Shown piece after piece: positions 1 through 8,840 of a stretch of 64,000 bases of DNA. The position numbers were made by a program, and so were the translations under genes. The first letter of the stretch is position 1, and each line of letters begins with the position of its first letter. The stretch is taken from contig NZ_CP111045.1 of NCBI RefSeq assembly GCF_026250525.1, positions 434,001-498,000 of the forward strand. The letters are read 5' to 3'. The notes beneath the pieces were generated by a model, which was not told where the DNA came from, searched no databases, and worked only from the letters and a program-made list of their open reading frames with translations. This DNA comes from Chondrinema litorale. Its GTDB lineage: Bacteria > Bacteroidota > Bacteroidia > Cytophagales > Flammeovirgaceae.

Positions 1-109
1 CCAGCGGAGGAGATAAAGGAATAGTAGAATTTAATAGATAACACCCATATGTCTTAGATAAGGAATTCCCATGAGCTTTCCTTATTTTGGATTTTACCTG
101 TAGTTGTAA

Positions 110-142
110 AGCCTTCATAATGTGAAGGCTCTACCTTTTTTT
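110..142 (+). terminator. Rho-independent terminator of a gene left of the window
   Basis: An 8-bp perfect stem (110-117 with 123-130, loop TAATG) is followed by a T-run at 134-140 on the plus strand. It would end a plus-strand gene whose last codons may lie in the first 39 bases. The minus-strand gene ending at 146 converges on it, but the T-run on that side is short. Confidence 0.65.
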
Positions 143-145
143 CTC

Positions 146-727
146 TTAAGTTATTTGATAAATCTGAACAACCAATTTATGTTTATGACTGTAGAATAAA
201 TACATTTTTTTATCACAAGAATCATTACAAATTCGGTCTGTTTCAAACTCAGAAACAAACAACATTGGGAAGCCATCTGGATCGAGGGGTGTTTCATCAC
301 TCTGCCACCAATGTGGTTCTCCACCAAAAATTAAATCTTCCGGATCAAAATCGCTCTCCCCTTTTATAAAAGATTCTTTTGATTTAAAATAAGACTCTTT
401 TGTCTGTTTATGATAGTCCTTCCAATCATCAGTTAAATTAAAAAAACCTAAATCTGTTTTGAACTTGTATTTCCCATCAACTAGTTCGAATGCGATCATA
501 CAATCTTTACAGTAATCTTTATAATACTTTACAGTTTCTGTATTATAAGGATCTTCATTGAACTGTATCATATGAATCGTTTCATCTCCCCATCGCTCGT
601 CAATGTCACTAAGTTTTACGGAATAAATAGGAAAAAAAACATCTTCATACCCTTTATTCTCTGGTACAAATACATCTTCAATTTCTGGAAACAGGTCAAT
701 TTCAAAATCTTCTGAATGGACTTTCAT
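146..727 (-). CDS. Hypothetical protein, weakly YwqG-like (DUF1963)
   Basis: This 193-residue acidic, soluble protein has no signal peptide or membrane segment. The C-terminal half has a GGEPHWWQ stretch near residue 135, a PDGFPMLFVSEFETD stretch and a final MYLFYS strand. That order recalls the YwqG/DUF1963 family, where a GG.P..Q motif is followed by a strand and a closing YLF segment, but the match is by eye and weak. Four cysteines form CKDC (about 73-76) and CNDSC (about 167-171), which could bind metal. It lies 203 bp downstream of the small membrane protein gene, so it may have its own promoter. Function unknown. Confidence 0.7.
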   Translation of the reverse strand: MKVHSEDFEIDLFPEIEDVFVPENKGYEDVFFPIYSVKLSDIDERWGDETIHMIQFNEDPYNTETVKYYKDYCKDCMIAFELVDGKYKFKTDLGFFNLTDDWKDYHKQTKESYFKSKESFIKGESDFDPEDLIFGGEPHWWQSDETPLDPDGFPMLFVSEFETDRICNDSCDKKMYLFYSHKHKLVVQIYQIT

Positions 728-930
728 AATAGGTTACAATTAGCTATTGATTTTTAAATGTGTTCTGGTTTAAAACAGTCTGTGCTTTGTTTATAAATGC
801 TTTACCTTTTGTGAGATGTTCTTATCTAGTATTATAAATGCTTTGGTTCTGAGATTTGCTTTAAAATTTAATTGATTGAAGTTTCTCCAAATAAGAATTT
901 TCTTGCGAATCTTTAATTTTTCAATCTCAT

Positions 931-1179
931 TTAATGCAAAACTTTCTCTTTTAATGGATAAAATGGCGTATAACTTTCTAGTTTTATCATACCATCTTTT
1001 ACTTCAACGTCTTTCAAGTATTTAATTTCATCAAAAACTAATTTGCTGAAAAAAGTAAATAGTAATCCAATAGAAATGCCTTTAGAATAAGGAACATCCG
1101 GATTAAAATGACTTATAAAAAACAGGGAAATCAATAATACAGATGGATATGCTGTATGCAGAATAATTTTCAATTTCAT
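931..1179 (-). CDS. Small two-helix membrane protein
   Basis: Starting at the ATG at 1177-1179 gives 82 residues. That ATG overlaps the TAA stop of the upstream LRR gene by one base (TAATG), typical of translational coupling, so I prefer it to the ATG 18 bases upstream at 1197. The protein has two hydrophobic stretches, around residues 8-23 and 33-48, then a charged tail rich in lysine and glutamate. That suggests a hairpin inner-membrane protein with a cytoplasmic tail. No family recognised. Its position as the last tightly coupled gene of the VWA/MoxR/LRR operon suggests it belongs to that system, perhaps as a membrane anchor; this is inference. Confidence 0.6.
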   Translation of the reverse strand: MKLKIILHTAYPSVLLISLFFISHFNPDVPYSKGISIGLLFTFFSKLVFDEIKYLKDVEVKDGMIKLESYTPFYPLKEKVLH

Positions 1180-2606
1180 TATATCAAAATCTCGCAATTG
1201 GGTAAAGCGTCTTTTACTTCTTCTGGTATAGCTAAAGGAGTTTCGGACTTCGGATATGTGAAATAGGAGTTCATTCTTAAATCAATCATTTTTAATTTCT
1301 TTAGTTGCAGCAATTCCATCGGAAATGATTGAAAAGCATTCATCGACAAATCTATTCTTTCTAAAGATTGTAATTTTTCAATGGCTTTTGGCAGTTCACT
1401 TAAGTGATTTACTGAGCAATCTAATTCTACCAAATCGGTAAATTTACCAATTTCTCTTTTCAAAATTTTCATCTTAGTATTATGCAACTGAAGCTTATAA
1501 ACAGTTTCATATTCTAAAATATCAATGGGAAGTTTTATCGTATTATTCCCTCCAAAATGTATAATTTCATCTGGATTCGCATTCTTATAATTTTTATATC
1601 CTAAGGCAGCAGTCCAATTTAGTTTTCCATCTTCAAAAACCAACTCTAAAGCTTTCTTTCTCCATTCTTCTCCGAACTTACATTTCTCAAAAGTATACCG
1701 CAAGCCTTTTTGTATTCTCTTAAAAAGTTCAATTGAAAACTCGAAACAAACCTCTTTACCCCACTTTTTATCTACCTTTTTTAACTTACTATTTATAGCA
1801 AATTCTTTTAATTTCTGGGGGTTTGGCAAACCAGTTAGATCATTTACAGCACCATATAAATTGTTTGGTGCATTTGCCTGTAACAATTTCTTGATTTGTG
1901 TTCTAACCTTGGTAACACTATGCGTTTTTTGCCAATAAAATAAATCTGGAATAATTGATTTTGGTACTCCACCAGATTTAAGAATCTCTAAACCAATTAC
2001 CACATTTTCTTCGTCTGCTGAACCTAACAACTGTTTCAGGTTATCCACCATTCCACCTTCTTCTGACTCAGTTTCATCCGTTATTAAAAACCCTGGATTT
2101 TGTGTATTATAATAATCTGTAAATTGACTTTCGGTAATAAATAAGGCATTTATTTCACCTACAACTTTTACCACTTCTTTAGGCGTAGTGCCAACAATAA
2201 TATGTGTCACTTTATTAGAATAAGTGGTACTGTATTTTAATCCGACTTCTTTCGATTTATCTCTAATTTCAGTTTTTTTCTGGGTAGTATTACCCATTAC
2301 CATCACCACCGAACCTTTATCAATTTTAGCTTTTTGCAAATCATTTTCTATGAATACTTTTATCCTATTTTGCATAAGGTTTTGTAGTGGCTTATAGGCA
2401 ATCACTAAACCCTCTAAAGTTTGTTTTTTGGTAGTAGTTGCAATTTGATTGATAGTATCACAATTCATCACTTGATTTAAAAACCATTTTTTTGAATCTA
2501 AATGAATTACAGATTTATCAAATGCTTTTAACATCTTACTAAAATCAGAATTGGTATAATCATGATTTTTAATCATCAATTCATAATCAATAATATCTTT
2601 AGTCAT
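1179..2606 (-). CDS. BRCT-like and leucine-rich-repeat protein (shorter paralogue)
   Basis: A 475-residue soluble protein. Residues about 95-165 have a BRCT-like pattern: a hydrophobic strand ending in MGN, a charged helix, then a VTHIIVG strand. A linker leads to a module at about 187-245 with NLKQLL and LEILKSGGVP, followed by a basic helical stretch. A C-terminal leucine-rich repeat block (about 405-465) has repeats of the type LxxLxxLDCSxNxLSELPxAIxxL. The same module order occurs in the 937-residue protein encoded 11 bp upstream, so the two are paralogues. BRCT domains bind partner proteins or DNA ends and LRRs bind proteins, so a recognition or scaffold role for the MoxR/VWA pair is inferred. 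No catalytic motif seen. Confidence 0.8.
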   Translation of the reverse strand: MTKDIIDYELMIKNHDYTNSDFSKMLKAFDKSVIHLDSKKWFLNQVMNCDTINQIATTTKKQTLEGLVIAYKPLQNLMQNRIKVFIENDLQKAKIDKGSVVMVMGNTTQKKTEIRDKSKEVGLKYSTTYSNKVTHIIVGTTPKEVVKVVGEINALFITESQFTDYYNTQNPGFLITDETESEEGGMVDNLKQLLGSADEENVVIGLEILKSGGVPKSIIPDLFYWQKTHSVTKVRTQIKKLLQANAPNNLYGAVNDLTGLPNPQKLKEFAINSKLKKVDKKWGKEVCFEFSIELFKRIQKGLRYTFEKCKFGEEWRKKALELVFEDGKLNWTAALGYKNYKNANPDEIIHFGGNNTIKLPIDILEYETVYKLQLHNTKMKILKREIGKFTDLVELDCSVNHLSELPKAIEKLQSLERIDLSMNAFQSFPMELLQLKKLKMIDLRMNSYFTYPKSETPLAIPEEVKDALPNCEILI

Positions 2607-2617
2607 TTTATAATCTT

Positions 2618-5431
2618 TTAAGTTAATGATTTTTCGTTTTTCAATACGCCACCAGAAAAATATTTGCGATTTAGCTTTGGTAATACGCTCAAATCTGCTT
2701 TCACCTTTATAGGTTTCTTATTGTGGATATTGATGGTTTTTAGCTGGATAAGTTGAGTGATTTCTTCTGGCAACTCTTCTAAGTTATGTGCATCTAAAGT
2801 CAAATCGCTTAACCTTTTAAGCTCGAAAATCTCTCTTGGGAACTCTTTTCCTCTAAAATCTCTAATTACCAATTCTTTTAAAGTAATATGCTGAGCGAGA
2901 CTTTTTGGCATTTTCTCAACAGGAGAAGTAATATGTAGTCGCTTCAATTTTCCTTTAAATATTTCTTGATCTAAGAAATCACCTAACTCTTCGAAATTCA
3001 ATTTGTATCGCAATTGTACATAATGTGGTTTAGAAAATAATTCTGGCTTTACTTTCTCCTCAATTATCTGCTTTCTTAACTCCGTTTCTACTTTGTTAAA
3101 CTTTAAAACTTGCGACCAAAAATCACCTTTTCTCTTGTATAATGCTACTGCCATTTTGCCTACAAATTCTTCCGAAGCATACTTTAACATCTGATGTAAT
3201 GGACAGTAACTCAGATCGAAGCGAACATTCATGCTCAATAGTTTTTGTTCAATTTCTGAGATTTTTCCCTTTAAGAAAGATTTATACTTCGCTCTTAAAG
3301 CTTTATCTGTACAAGTTTTTGCCACGATTATACATTCAGGAACTACATCATCTGGCAAACCACCATTTTTCATCATTTCCAGTGCAACCGCTTCAGTATC
3401 TGGATCTGTAGACCATAATAATTGCTTTAGGTTATCAATTAAATCGGCATCTGTTTCTTCAGATTTAAGAAATTTTGGTTGATGCTGATCAACTAGGCTA
3501 TTCCAATCAAGCTCTCTAAAGAAAATACAATCGTCTTTAACATCACCTTTTAAATCAGCCTTTTTTGCAAATAATATGGCATCAGCTTCTTCTGGTTTAG
3601 AAGTATATTTCATCCCAAAATCCTTAAAACCTTGTTTTATAGAAGTTTTGGTATCTTCCGTTTTGCCAAGTATGCTTACTTTTTTACCTTTTAATTGATC
3701 TGGTGTATATTCATCTAATCTAAGTCCATTAGGATTAAACCTATGGAAATGCTGAGCGATTAATTGATAAACTATGTCTACAGAATAGCGGAGTGCTTTT
3801 AGCGAATTTAGCTTTAATTCTTTTGTTAAAGATTGATTTTGATAACTCTTAAAGAACCAATAACCAACAGCCACTTTTTCTCCTTCTGCAAAGTGTTTCT
3901 TTCTCAAAACATCGAACAGTAAATACTTATCTTTTATCAGCTCATCAAAAAGGCTTTCAGAATCTTTATCTGTGTAAATACCAAATAGTAAAGATGCAAG
4001 AATTAACTCAGGAGCAATTGTTAAATCGGGATTTAACTTTTGAAACCTTAAAGTTCTTAACTTTGGAAGCAGGTTACCATTCCATTTTATTTCAGAATAT
4101 TTTGGTGAGTTTTGGATGGCAATTTCTTTCAAAGCATCTGCGGGAGTAGAAATTTTAATTTCACTCAGGTTTATACAATCAACTAATTTGAGGTTTTCAA
4201 CATCAGGATGATCTAAAATGAACTCTTCTAAAGCAGAATTTCCAGTTAAAGTCAAATCTCTTAATTCTTTATTATTGGAAACATCAACTTTCACTTGACT
4301 ATTTTCTCCACTTAAATTGAGACTTGTAAGTTGTTTAAATGATGAAAAATCCATTTTACCATTTTCAGAAAATATTGGTCCCCAATAATCTTTTAGCTGT
4401 TTGCAACCTAAATTACTAAATTCTCCACCTGTAATATTACTACCACTTAAATGAAGCTTTTCTATTGCAGGAATTTCTTTTAATTTCTCCGATATATTGT
4501 TTATGGTTGTTCCTGAAAGATTAAGCGATGTTAATTCTGGAGCTCGAAGTTCTGGCATCTCTACCAACTTCATCCCACCAATTTTGAAGTCTTTTACGTA
4601 TGGCAAATTGAGTTTACTAGGCAACTGAACCTTATTTTGAGCACCATTACCATATAGGTTTACAAAGCTTAATATTCTACTTTTAAATAAAGATTCAGGT
4701 ATATTCTGTAAGGATGAGTTATTAGTAAAGTTTAGCCTTTTAAGCTTAGGAAAAGTCAAACCTTCTTGTATCCTGCTAAGCTTGGTATAAGAAACAATTA
4801 AGGATTCGAGTTTAGTTAATTGACCTAAATTTTCTGGTAAAGCGGTTAATTCTCTAATACATAATTCTAGAATTTCTAGATTATTTAAATCAACAATTTT
4901 ATCTAAATCCTGAATGTTATCAGCAGTTATTTTTAGTTTGCTCAAATTTGCTAAAGGCTGACTATTCGCTCCAAAACTGAAATTAGTTTTAATTTTATCC
5001 CAAGTAGATTTTTCTGAACTGTTTAGAGCAAGTTTGGCATTTTTAGTATGGATCGCTAGCTCTTCTAAATTTGAACACACATTAAATACATTCCCAAAAT
5101 TACTTACATTTTGAGCATTAAATTTTAGATACTTAAGAGTTGATTGCACCTTTTCAAAGCTAGGTAAAGTCTCTTCTTTATATCCTTTTATATCTAAAAA
5201 CTCAAGATTTTCTGTGTATAGGAATATGTCTTCTAAAAACTTTTTCTGATCTTCTAATTTACTAAAAGCCTTTTTACCAAAATCAATTTCTATCGCTATT
5301 AGCTGTTTTACAGCTTGTTTAGCAAAATGAGGATCAAGTGGTTTTCTAATTACTGCCCCTTCGTATCTAGAACTTTCTGAACCACTCCACGACCAAGCAT
5401 AATTGTAATCTGATATATATTTAAAGTTCAT
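2618..5431 (-). CDS. Large LRR protein with internal BRCT-like module
   Basis: A 937-residue soluble protein. Residues about 70-475 are irregular leucine-rich repeats (for example LEILELCIRELTALPENLGQL near 185-205). A helical region follows (about 480-570), then a BRCT-like segment at about 580-650 (LKGKKVSILGK, a helix, then ADAILFAKK). Next is a module at about 664-720 with NLKQLL and MMKNGGLPDDVVPE, and a short C-terminal LRR block (about 850-920). The part from the BRCT onward parallels the whole downstream 475-residue protein. It starts 5 bp after the MoxR gene stop, so it is almost certainly co-transcribed and probably coupled. A partner-binding role is likely; no enzymatic residues are visible. 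Confidence 0.85.
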   Translation of the reverse strand: MNFKYISDYNYAWSWSGSESSRYEGAVIRKPLDPHFAKQAVKQLIAIEIDFGKKAFSKLEDQKKFLEDIFLYTENLEFLDIKGYKEETLPSFEKVQSTLKYLKFNAQNVSNFGNVFNVCSNLEELAIHTKNAKLALNSSEKSTWDKIKTNFSFGANSQPLANLSKLKITADNIQDLDKIVDLNNLEILELCIRELTALPENLGQLTKLESLIVSYTKLSRIQEGLTFPKLKRLNFTNNSSLQNIPESLFKSRILSFVNLYGNGAQNKVQLPSKLNLPYVKDFKIGGMKLVEMPELRAPELTSLNLSGTTINNISEKLKEIPAIEKLHLSGSNITGGEFSNLGCKQLKDYWGPIFSENGKMDFSSFKQLTSLNLSGENSQVKVDVSNNKELRDLTLTGNSALEEFILDHPDVENLKLVDCINLSEIKISTPADALKEIAIQNSPKYSEIKWNGNLLPKLRTLRFQKLNPDLTIAPELILASLLFGIYTDKDSESLFDELIKDKYLLFDVLRKKHFAEGEKVAVGYWFFKSYQNQSLTKELKLNSLKALRYSVDIVYQLIAQHFHRFNPNGLRLDEYTPDQLKGKKVSILGKTEDTKTSIKQGFKDFGMKYTSKPEEADAILFAKKADLKGDVKDDCIFFRELDWNSLVDQHQPKFLKSEETDADLIDNLKQLLWSTDPDTEAVALEMMKNGGLPDDVVPECIIVAKTCTDKALRAKYKSFLKGKISEIEQKLLSMNVRFDLSYCPLHQMLKYASEEFVGKMAVALYKRKGDFWSQVLKFNKVETELRKQIIEEKVKPELFSKPHYVQLRYKLNFEELGDFLDQEIFKGKLKRLHITSPVEKMPKSLAQHITLKELVIRDFRGKEFPREIFELKRLSDLTLDAHNLEELPEEITQLIQLKTINIHNKKPIKVKADLSVLPKLNRKYFSGGVLKNEKSLT

Positions 5432-5436
5432 AATTT

Positions 5437-6549
5437 TTACATTTTTTGTAATAACATTTTACTAATCTCAACATCTGCCATTACCATTTTTAAAGAGGCA
5501 TTTTTAGACTTGGTTAAGTCTTGCAGCATAGTGAGTCGGATGTCGTTCGGAAGGAAATCCAGTTTAATGAAATCTTGTAAATTTTTGAGTTGGTTTTTCT
5601 CGAGCTTAATGTTATTTAAAATCAAGTAATTGACCATACGCGTGCAAAGTGTGGCCAAAATATCTACTCTCAAAGTTTCCTTTTTCACCATATTGGCAAT
5701 AGGTATCTTTACCTTATTCTTAAAGTTTTCTGCATTGAGAATATCTTCTGGAGAAATTAATTTACTCAGGTTCTGTCTGATAAATGAAATGAATGAAATC
5801 GTTGTATTTTCATCGAGACAAGAGTCGGCTAGCATTTGCACTAAACCCACATTTTCTTCGAGGTCTTTAATAGTGGAAATACTCTCAAAAAACTGAACCA
5901 GTGTTCTTGGCGTAGTTCGATTTCCCTCAACGGTTTCTGGATAGGTAAGTACAAAGTTGATTCCTCTTTCATCAATCCCGTTTTGCTCTGCCCAAAGCGC
6001 CCAATCTTTCGGATCGAAACGCATGGTAATATGCATCATTCTGGTAAGCATGGCATCATCCATAGGAGTTACAGAGTAATCACCGCCATCGGGGTTTGCG
6101 GTTAGTACAATTTGCCACCCTTTTGGCAACTTCCAACTTACCAATTCAAAGTTTTGGAGCAATTGCATTATACCTCTCAAAATTCTATCATCTGCACGGT
6201 TTACATCATCAATTAGTAAAATACCCGGACCTTCTCCTGTTGGTACCCATTCAGGCGCTCTAAAGACTGTTTTACCATTTTCTACCGTTGGCATCCCTAC
6301 TAAATCTCCCATTTCTTCAAACTGTGCTGGCGCAATATAAGCCCATTTGTAATCTTGCTTCTTAGCAATTTGCTCAACAATTTCAGTTTTGCCTATTCCG
6401 TGTCTTCCCCAGATACAAATAGGCGATTGTTTCTTTTCATTCTCTTCTGCTTTTCGGTTGCTATCTAAAATATGTGTTACAAACCCTTCTACTTCTGTTG
6501 CTTTGGTTTTAGTCCCGTAGTATAAGTAATGATGTTGTTCTTGAGCCAT
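5437..6549 (-). CDS. MoxR-type AAA+ ATPase
   Basis: A 370-residue cytoplasmic ATPase. Walker A is GRHGIGKT (48-55) and Walker B is ILLIDDVNRA (110-119). A sensor-1 Asn lies in TANPDGG (about 152) and an arginine-finger-like DDAMLTRM follows (about 165-171), all as in the MoxR branch of AAA+ proteins. MoxR ATPases usually act as chaperones with a VWA-domain partner encoded next door, and a VWA gene lies 43 bp upstream here. The C-terminal 120 residues are helical and less conserved. Inferred role: ATP-driven remodelling of the VWA protein or of a client recognised by the LRR/BRCT proteins downstream. Confidence 0.93.
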   Translation of the reverse strand: MAQEQHHYLYYGTKTKATEVEGFVTHILDSNRKAEENEKKQSPICIWGRHGIGKTEIVEQIAKKQDYKWAYIAPAQFEEMGDLVGMPTVENGKTVFRAPEWVPTGEGPGILLIDDVNRADDRILRGIMQLLQNFELVSWKLPKGWQIVLTANPDGGDYSVTPMDDAMLTRMMHITMRFDPKDWALWAEQNGIDERGINFVLTYPETVEGNRTTPRTLVQFFESISTIKDLEENVGLVQMLADSCLDENTTISFISFIRQNLSKLISPEDILNAENFKNKVKIPIANMVKKETLRVDILATLCTRMVNYLILNNIKLEKNQLKNLQDFIKLDFLPNDIRLTMLQDLTKSKNASLKMVMADVEISKMLLQKM

Positions 6550-6592
6550 TTTATATCTAATGTTTAGTTTTTTATAAGTTGAAAGAGATTTA

Positions 6593-7852
6593 TTACTGTT
6601 GCATTTTTACTTTTCTTCCGGGAAGAAATTCCCACTTATTTTCTTCAATTCCATTTTGCGAAATCATCCATAATATGGGGCATCTGCTTTTTACTGTTGG
6701 AGCAGCAGCAAAACCATCGGTAAAATAGACTATCGCATCTGGTCGATATTTTTCGTTGGCAAACACTACTGGTGCATTAAAATGTGTACCTCCTCTACCA
6801 CTTACAATTTCGGGTGGTTTGCCTCTATATGGATAATGATTACGGATTGCTGCATCACACTCTACCACATATATTTCTGCTCCCTGTCGCCAGATATGGT
6901 AGATTTCACCAAAAAATTCTTGTAACTCCGGAATAGAAACACTGCCAGAAGTATCAATGGCGATGAGCATTTTTTGCTTTCTTTTCACCTTAATTCCGGG
7001 AGTAACTCCATAGCGTTTAGAAGGTCGTTGAATGGTATTTTTGAGAAATGTTCTATTACTTGTAGCACTAAAAAGCCTTAGTACTCTTCTCCAATTCACA
7101 TTAGGTTTAAGTGATTCTAAAAGCGCATCCAAGTATTGTTGCAAACCTGCGGGTAAATTACCAATCCCTTTATCTTTATGCTTAATTCTATCAACAGTTT
7201 GAACAATTATTTCATTAATCGACCTATTCAAAACTTTTTGCTCAGCTTCAGTTAATTCTTCTACTTCTTTCCAAGTCTCATGACGCCAAAGTTCTTCCAA
7301 ATCAGTTTTTGATAGATCGTCTTCAGTAATTGGATCTGGCTTACCTTTACCATTTTCATCATTTACTGATAAATCTTTTTTAACTGGACTGTTTCCATCC
7401 AGAATCTTTTTAAGGAGATGATAATAGTAACCAGCATCTTTATCGCGCTCTAATGTAATCTGGTATTTCTCTTCTAGATACCAAAATCTCTCAAGAGTAA
7501 TCCCTCCTTCTGGCAATTGATGTTTTGAAATATATTGATTTACTACAATGTCTGCGGCTATGTTATAAAGGCGTTTGTTGGAAAACTCCTTCATAGAAAA
7601 TAAATGCTTAAGCACTATATGAAGTAATTCGTGCTTAATTAATCCGTATCGCTTTTCAGTATCTGATAACTCCTTCCAAAAATTCGGATTCACTAATAAT
7701 TTCACCATTTGTTTATTCACTAAAGAAACTGCCGCTGTAGGTATTTGCTCTGTAACCTCTTTTAACATCCCTGTAAAGAAATGTCCATAAAATGGCTCTT
7801 TTAAAATTAGCTGAATACTGGTTTTTGATACTTCGCTTAATATTTCTGCCAT
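6593..7852 (-). CDS. DUF2201-type metallopeptidase-like and VWA protein
   Basis: A 419-residue protein matching the DUF2201 architecture. The N-terminal domain has HELLHIVLKH (74-83), an HExxHxxxxH zinc-binding pattern; it is called putative metallopeptidase in this family. A charged linker (about 155-205) leads to a C-terminal VWA domain with a complete-looking MIDAS: DTSGS at 300-304, a Thr in GGTHF (about 356) and TDG (378-380). There is no signal peptide, so it should be cytoplasmic. It is the first gene of the operon and is paired with MoxR, a known association. Whether it cleaves anything is unproven; the zinc motif is intact here. Confidence 0.92.
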   Translation of the reverse strand: MAEILSEVSKTSIQLILKEPFYGHFFTGMLKEVTEQIPTAAVSLVNKQMVKLLVNPNFWKELSDTEKRYGLIKHELLHIVLKHLFSMKEFSNKRLYNIAADIVVNQYISKHQLPEGGITLERFWYLEEKYQITLERDKDAGYYYHLLKKILDGNSPVKKDLSVNDENGKGKPDPITEDDLSKTDLEELWRHETWKEVEELTEAEQKVLNRSINEIIVQTVDRIKHKDKGIGNLPAGLQQYLDALLESLKPNVNWRRVLRLFSATSNRTFLKNTIQRPSKRYGVTPGIKVKRKQKMLIAIDTSGSVSIPELQEFFGEIYHIWRQGAEIYVVECDAAIRNHYPYRGKPPEIVSGRGGTHFNAPVVFANEKYRPDAIVYFTDGFAAAPTVKSRCPILWMISQNGIEENKWEFLPGRKVKMQQ

Positions 7853-8008
7853 ACTGGTTTATTACTTCTTTATCAGATTGACGAGCTAAAGCCCATTATT
7901 CTGACTGTTTTGAATAAAATTGCTACTTATTTTTCGAATTTATCTTCATGTGTGTGCTTCGATAGCAAATTTTTTGAACAAATTGTTAACGTTTGTTTAT
8001 GGATTTTA

Positions 8009-8038
8009 CTACCTCAAATTGTAATTATATTGAGGTAG
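8009..8038. promoter_or_regulatory. 9-bp inverted repeat, possible operator
   Basis: CTACCTCAA at 8009-8017 is perfectly repeated in inverse at 8030-8038 with a 12-bp spacer. It lies about 160 bp upstream of the VWA/MoxR operon. No T-run follows, so an operator or a leader hairpin is more likely than a terminator. Confidence 0.35.
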
Positions 8039-8137
8039 ACCGTAAGGGAAATACGAAGTAGAAATAAATTTGAAAAAAAAATTCATTAAACAGAAAAGTG
8101 CCTAAAATGAAAAATTAAAGGGATTTTGAATATAAAA

Positions 8138-8163
8138 TCTTCCTCCTATTATTCTGAGGAAGA
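8138..8163. promoter_or_regulatory. 8-bp inverted repeat
   Basis: TCTTCCTC (8138-8145) pairs perfectly with GAGGAAGA (8156-8163) across a 10-base loop. It lies midway between the divergent genes; operator, hairpin or chance cannot be told apart. Confidence 0.25.
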
Positions 8164-8345
8164 AAAAATTCTTTCATAAAACTCAATATAGAATACTATT
8201 TAAATACTTAAGTATTAGAGCCCGAAAGTCAGAAAAATAGAATACATATTCATAAAGTACCAATAATAGGTTATTTTTATAGTCGTTATCCCTTCAAAAT
8301 CGACCTCTTAATAAATCTTAATTATTAAATTTTAACCTAACATTT

Positions 8346-8786
8346 ATGAAAGTATTTGAAATAAAAAATGGGATTATCGAATACGATGAAGCTACACCAT
8401 GTGTAATTGCAAAGTTTAATGGATTTATGGCTAGTGAAGATTTTAGAGTATTCTTGCTTAAAGGTCTTGAGTTTCTTGTAAACGAAATGAACAAAACTGG
8501 TAAAGAAATTCTTTGGCTAGCAGACACAAGATCTCACTCCGTTCAATCTGCAGAAGACACTAAATGGGTTAGTCAAGAATGGAATCCGAAAGCATATAAA
8601 AATGGTCTTAGACATGTAGCTTTCGTACTACCAGAAAAGATTTTTGGGCAGATGGCAATTAATAATTATGCAAAAGAAAACGACCAGAGTACAGAAAACC
8701 AGATGAAAATTAAGATGTTTAATAGTTCTCGAAAAGCAAAAGACTGGTTTAAAGAAATCAAAAAACTAGATTCTGTAAATATCTAA
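8346..8786 (+). CDS. SpoIIAA/STAS-like protein, paralogue 1
   Basis: A 146-residue soluble protein of a family that occurs five times in this window. Shared landmarks are a strand ending in an acidic position (LADTR near 58), KWVSQEWNPKA (about 73-83), a G...VAFVLP strand with a following aromatic, and a closing MFNSSRKAKDWF motif (about 124-135). That layout fits the SpoIIAA-like/STAS-SEC14 group common in Cytophagales. No catalytic residues are apparent. It stands alone in front of a methyltransferase gene 54 bp downstream. STAS-like domains usually bind partner proteins or small ligands; its role here is unknown. Confidence 0.75.
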   Translation: MKVFEIKNGIIEYDEATPCVIAKFNGFMASEDFRVFLLKGLEFLVNEMNKTGKEILWLADTRSHSVQSAEDTKWVSQEWNPKAYKNGLRHVAFVLPEKIFGQMAINNYAKENDQSTENQMKIKMFNSSRKAKDWFKEIKKLDSVNI

Positions 8787-8840
8787 TTTTCTACCATTAT
8801 TGATAATTATAGCTCAAACATCACTTTAAATTAAGGTAAA

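Larger units (their letters stand above)
7853..8345. other. Divergent intergenic region
   Basis: A 493-bp AT-rich gap separates the minus-strand VWA operon from the plus-strand STAS-like gene and should hold both promoters. It contains two inverted repeats, at 8009-8038 and 8138-8163. I found no RNA gene and no convincing small ORF. Confidence 0.6.

Noticed and set aside
1..39. Possible 3' end of a plus-strand gene
   Set aside because: Frame 3 ends in TAA at 37-39 and looks codon-like, but 39 bases are too few to name or support a gene.
3142..3482. Plus-strand ORFs of 83-89 codons inside the LRR gene
   Set aside because: They lie wholly within the 937-residue gene on the opposite strand, have no start context and no family features.
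8318..8527. Minus-strand 69-codon ORF antisense to STAS paralogue 1
   Set aside because: Overlaps a better-supported gene; composition is not protein-like.
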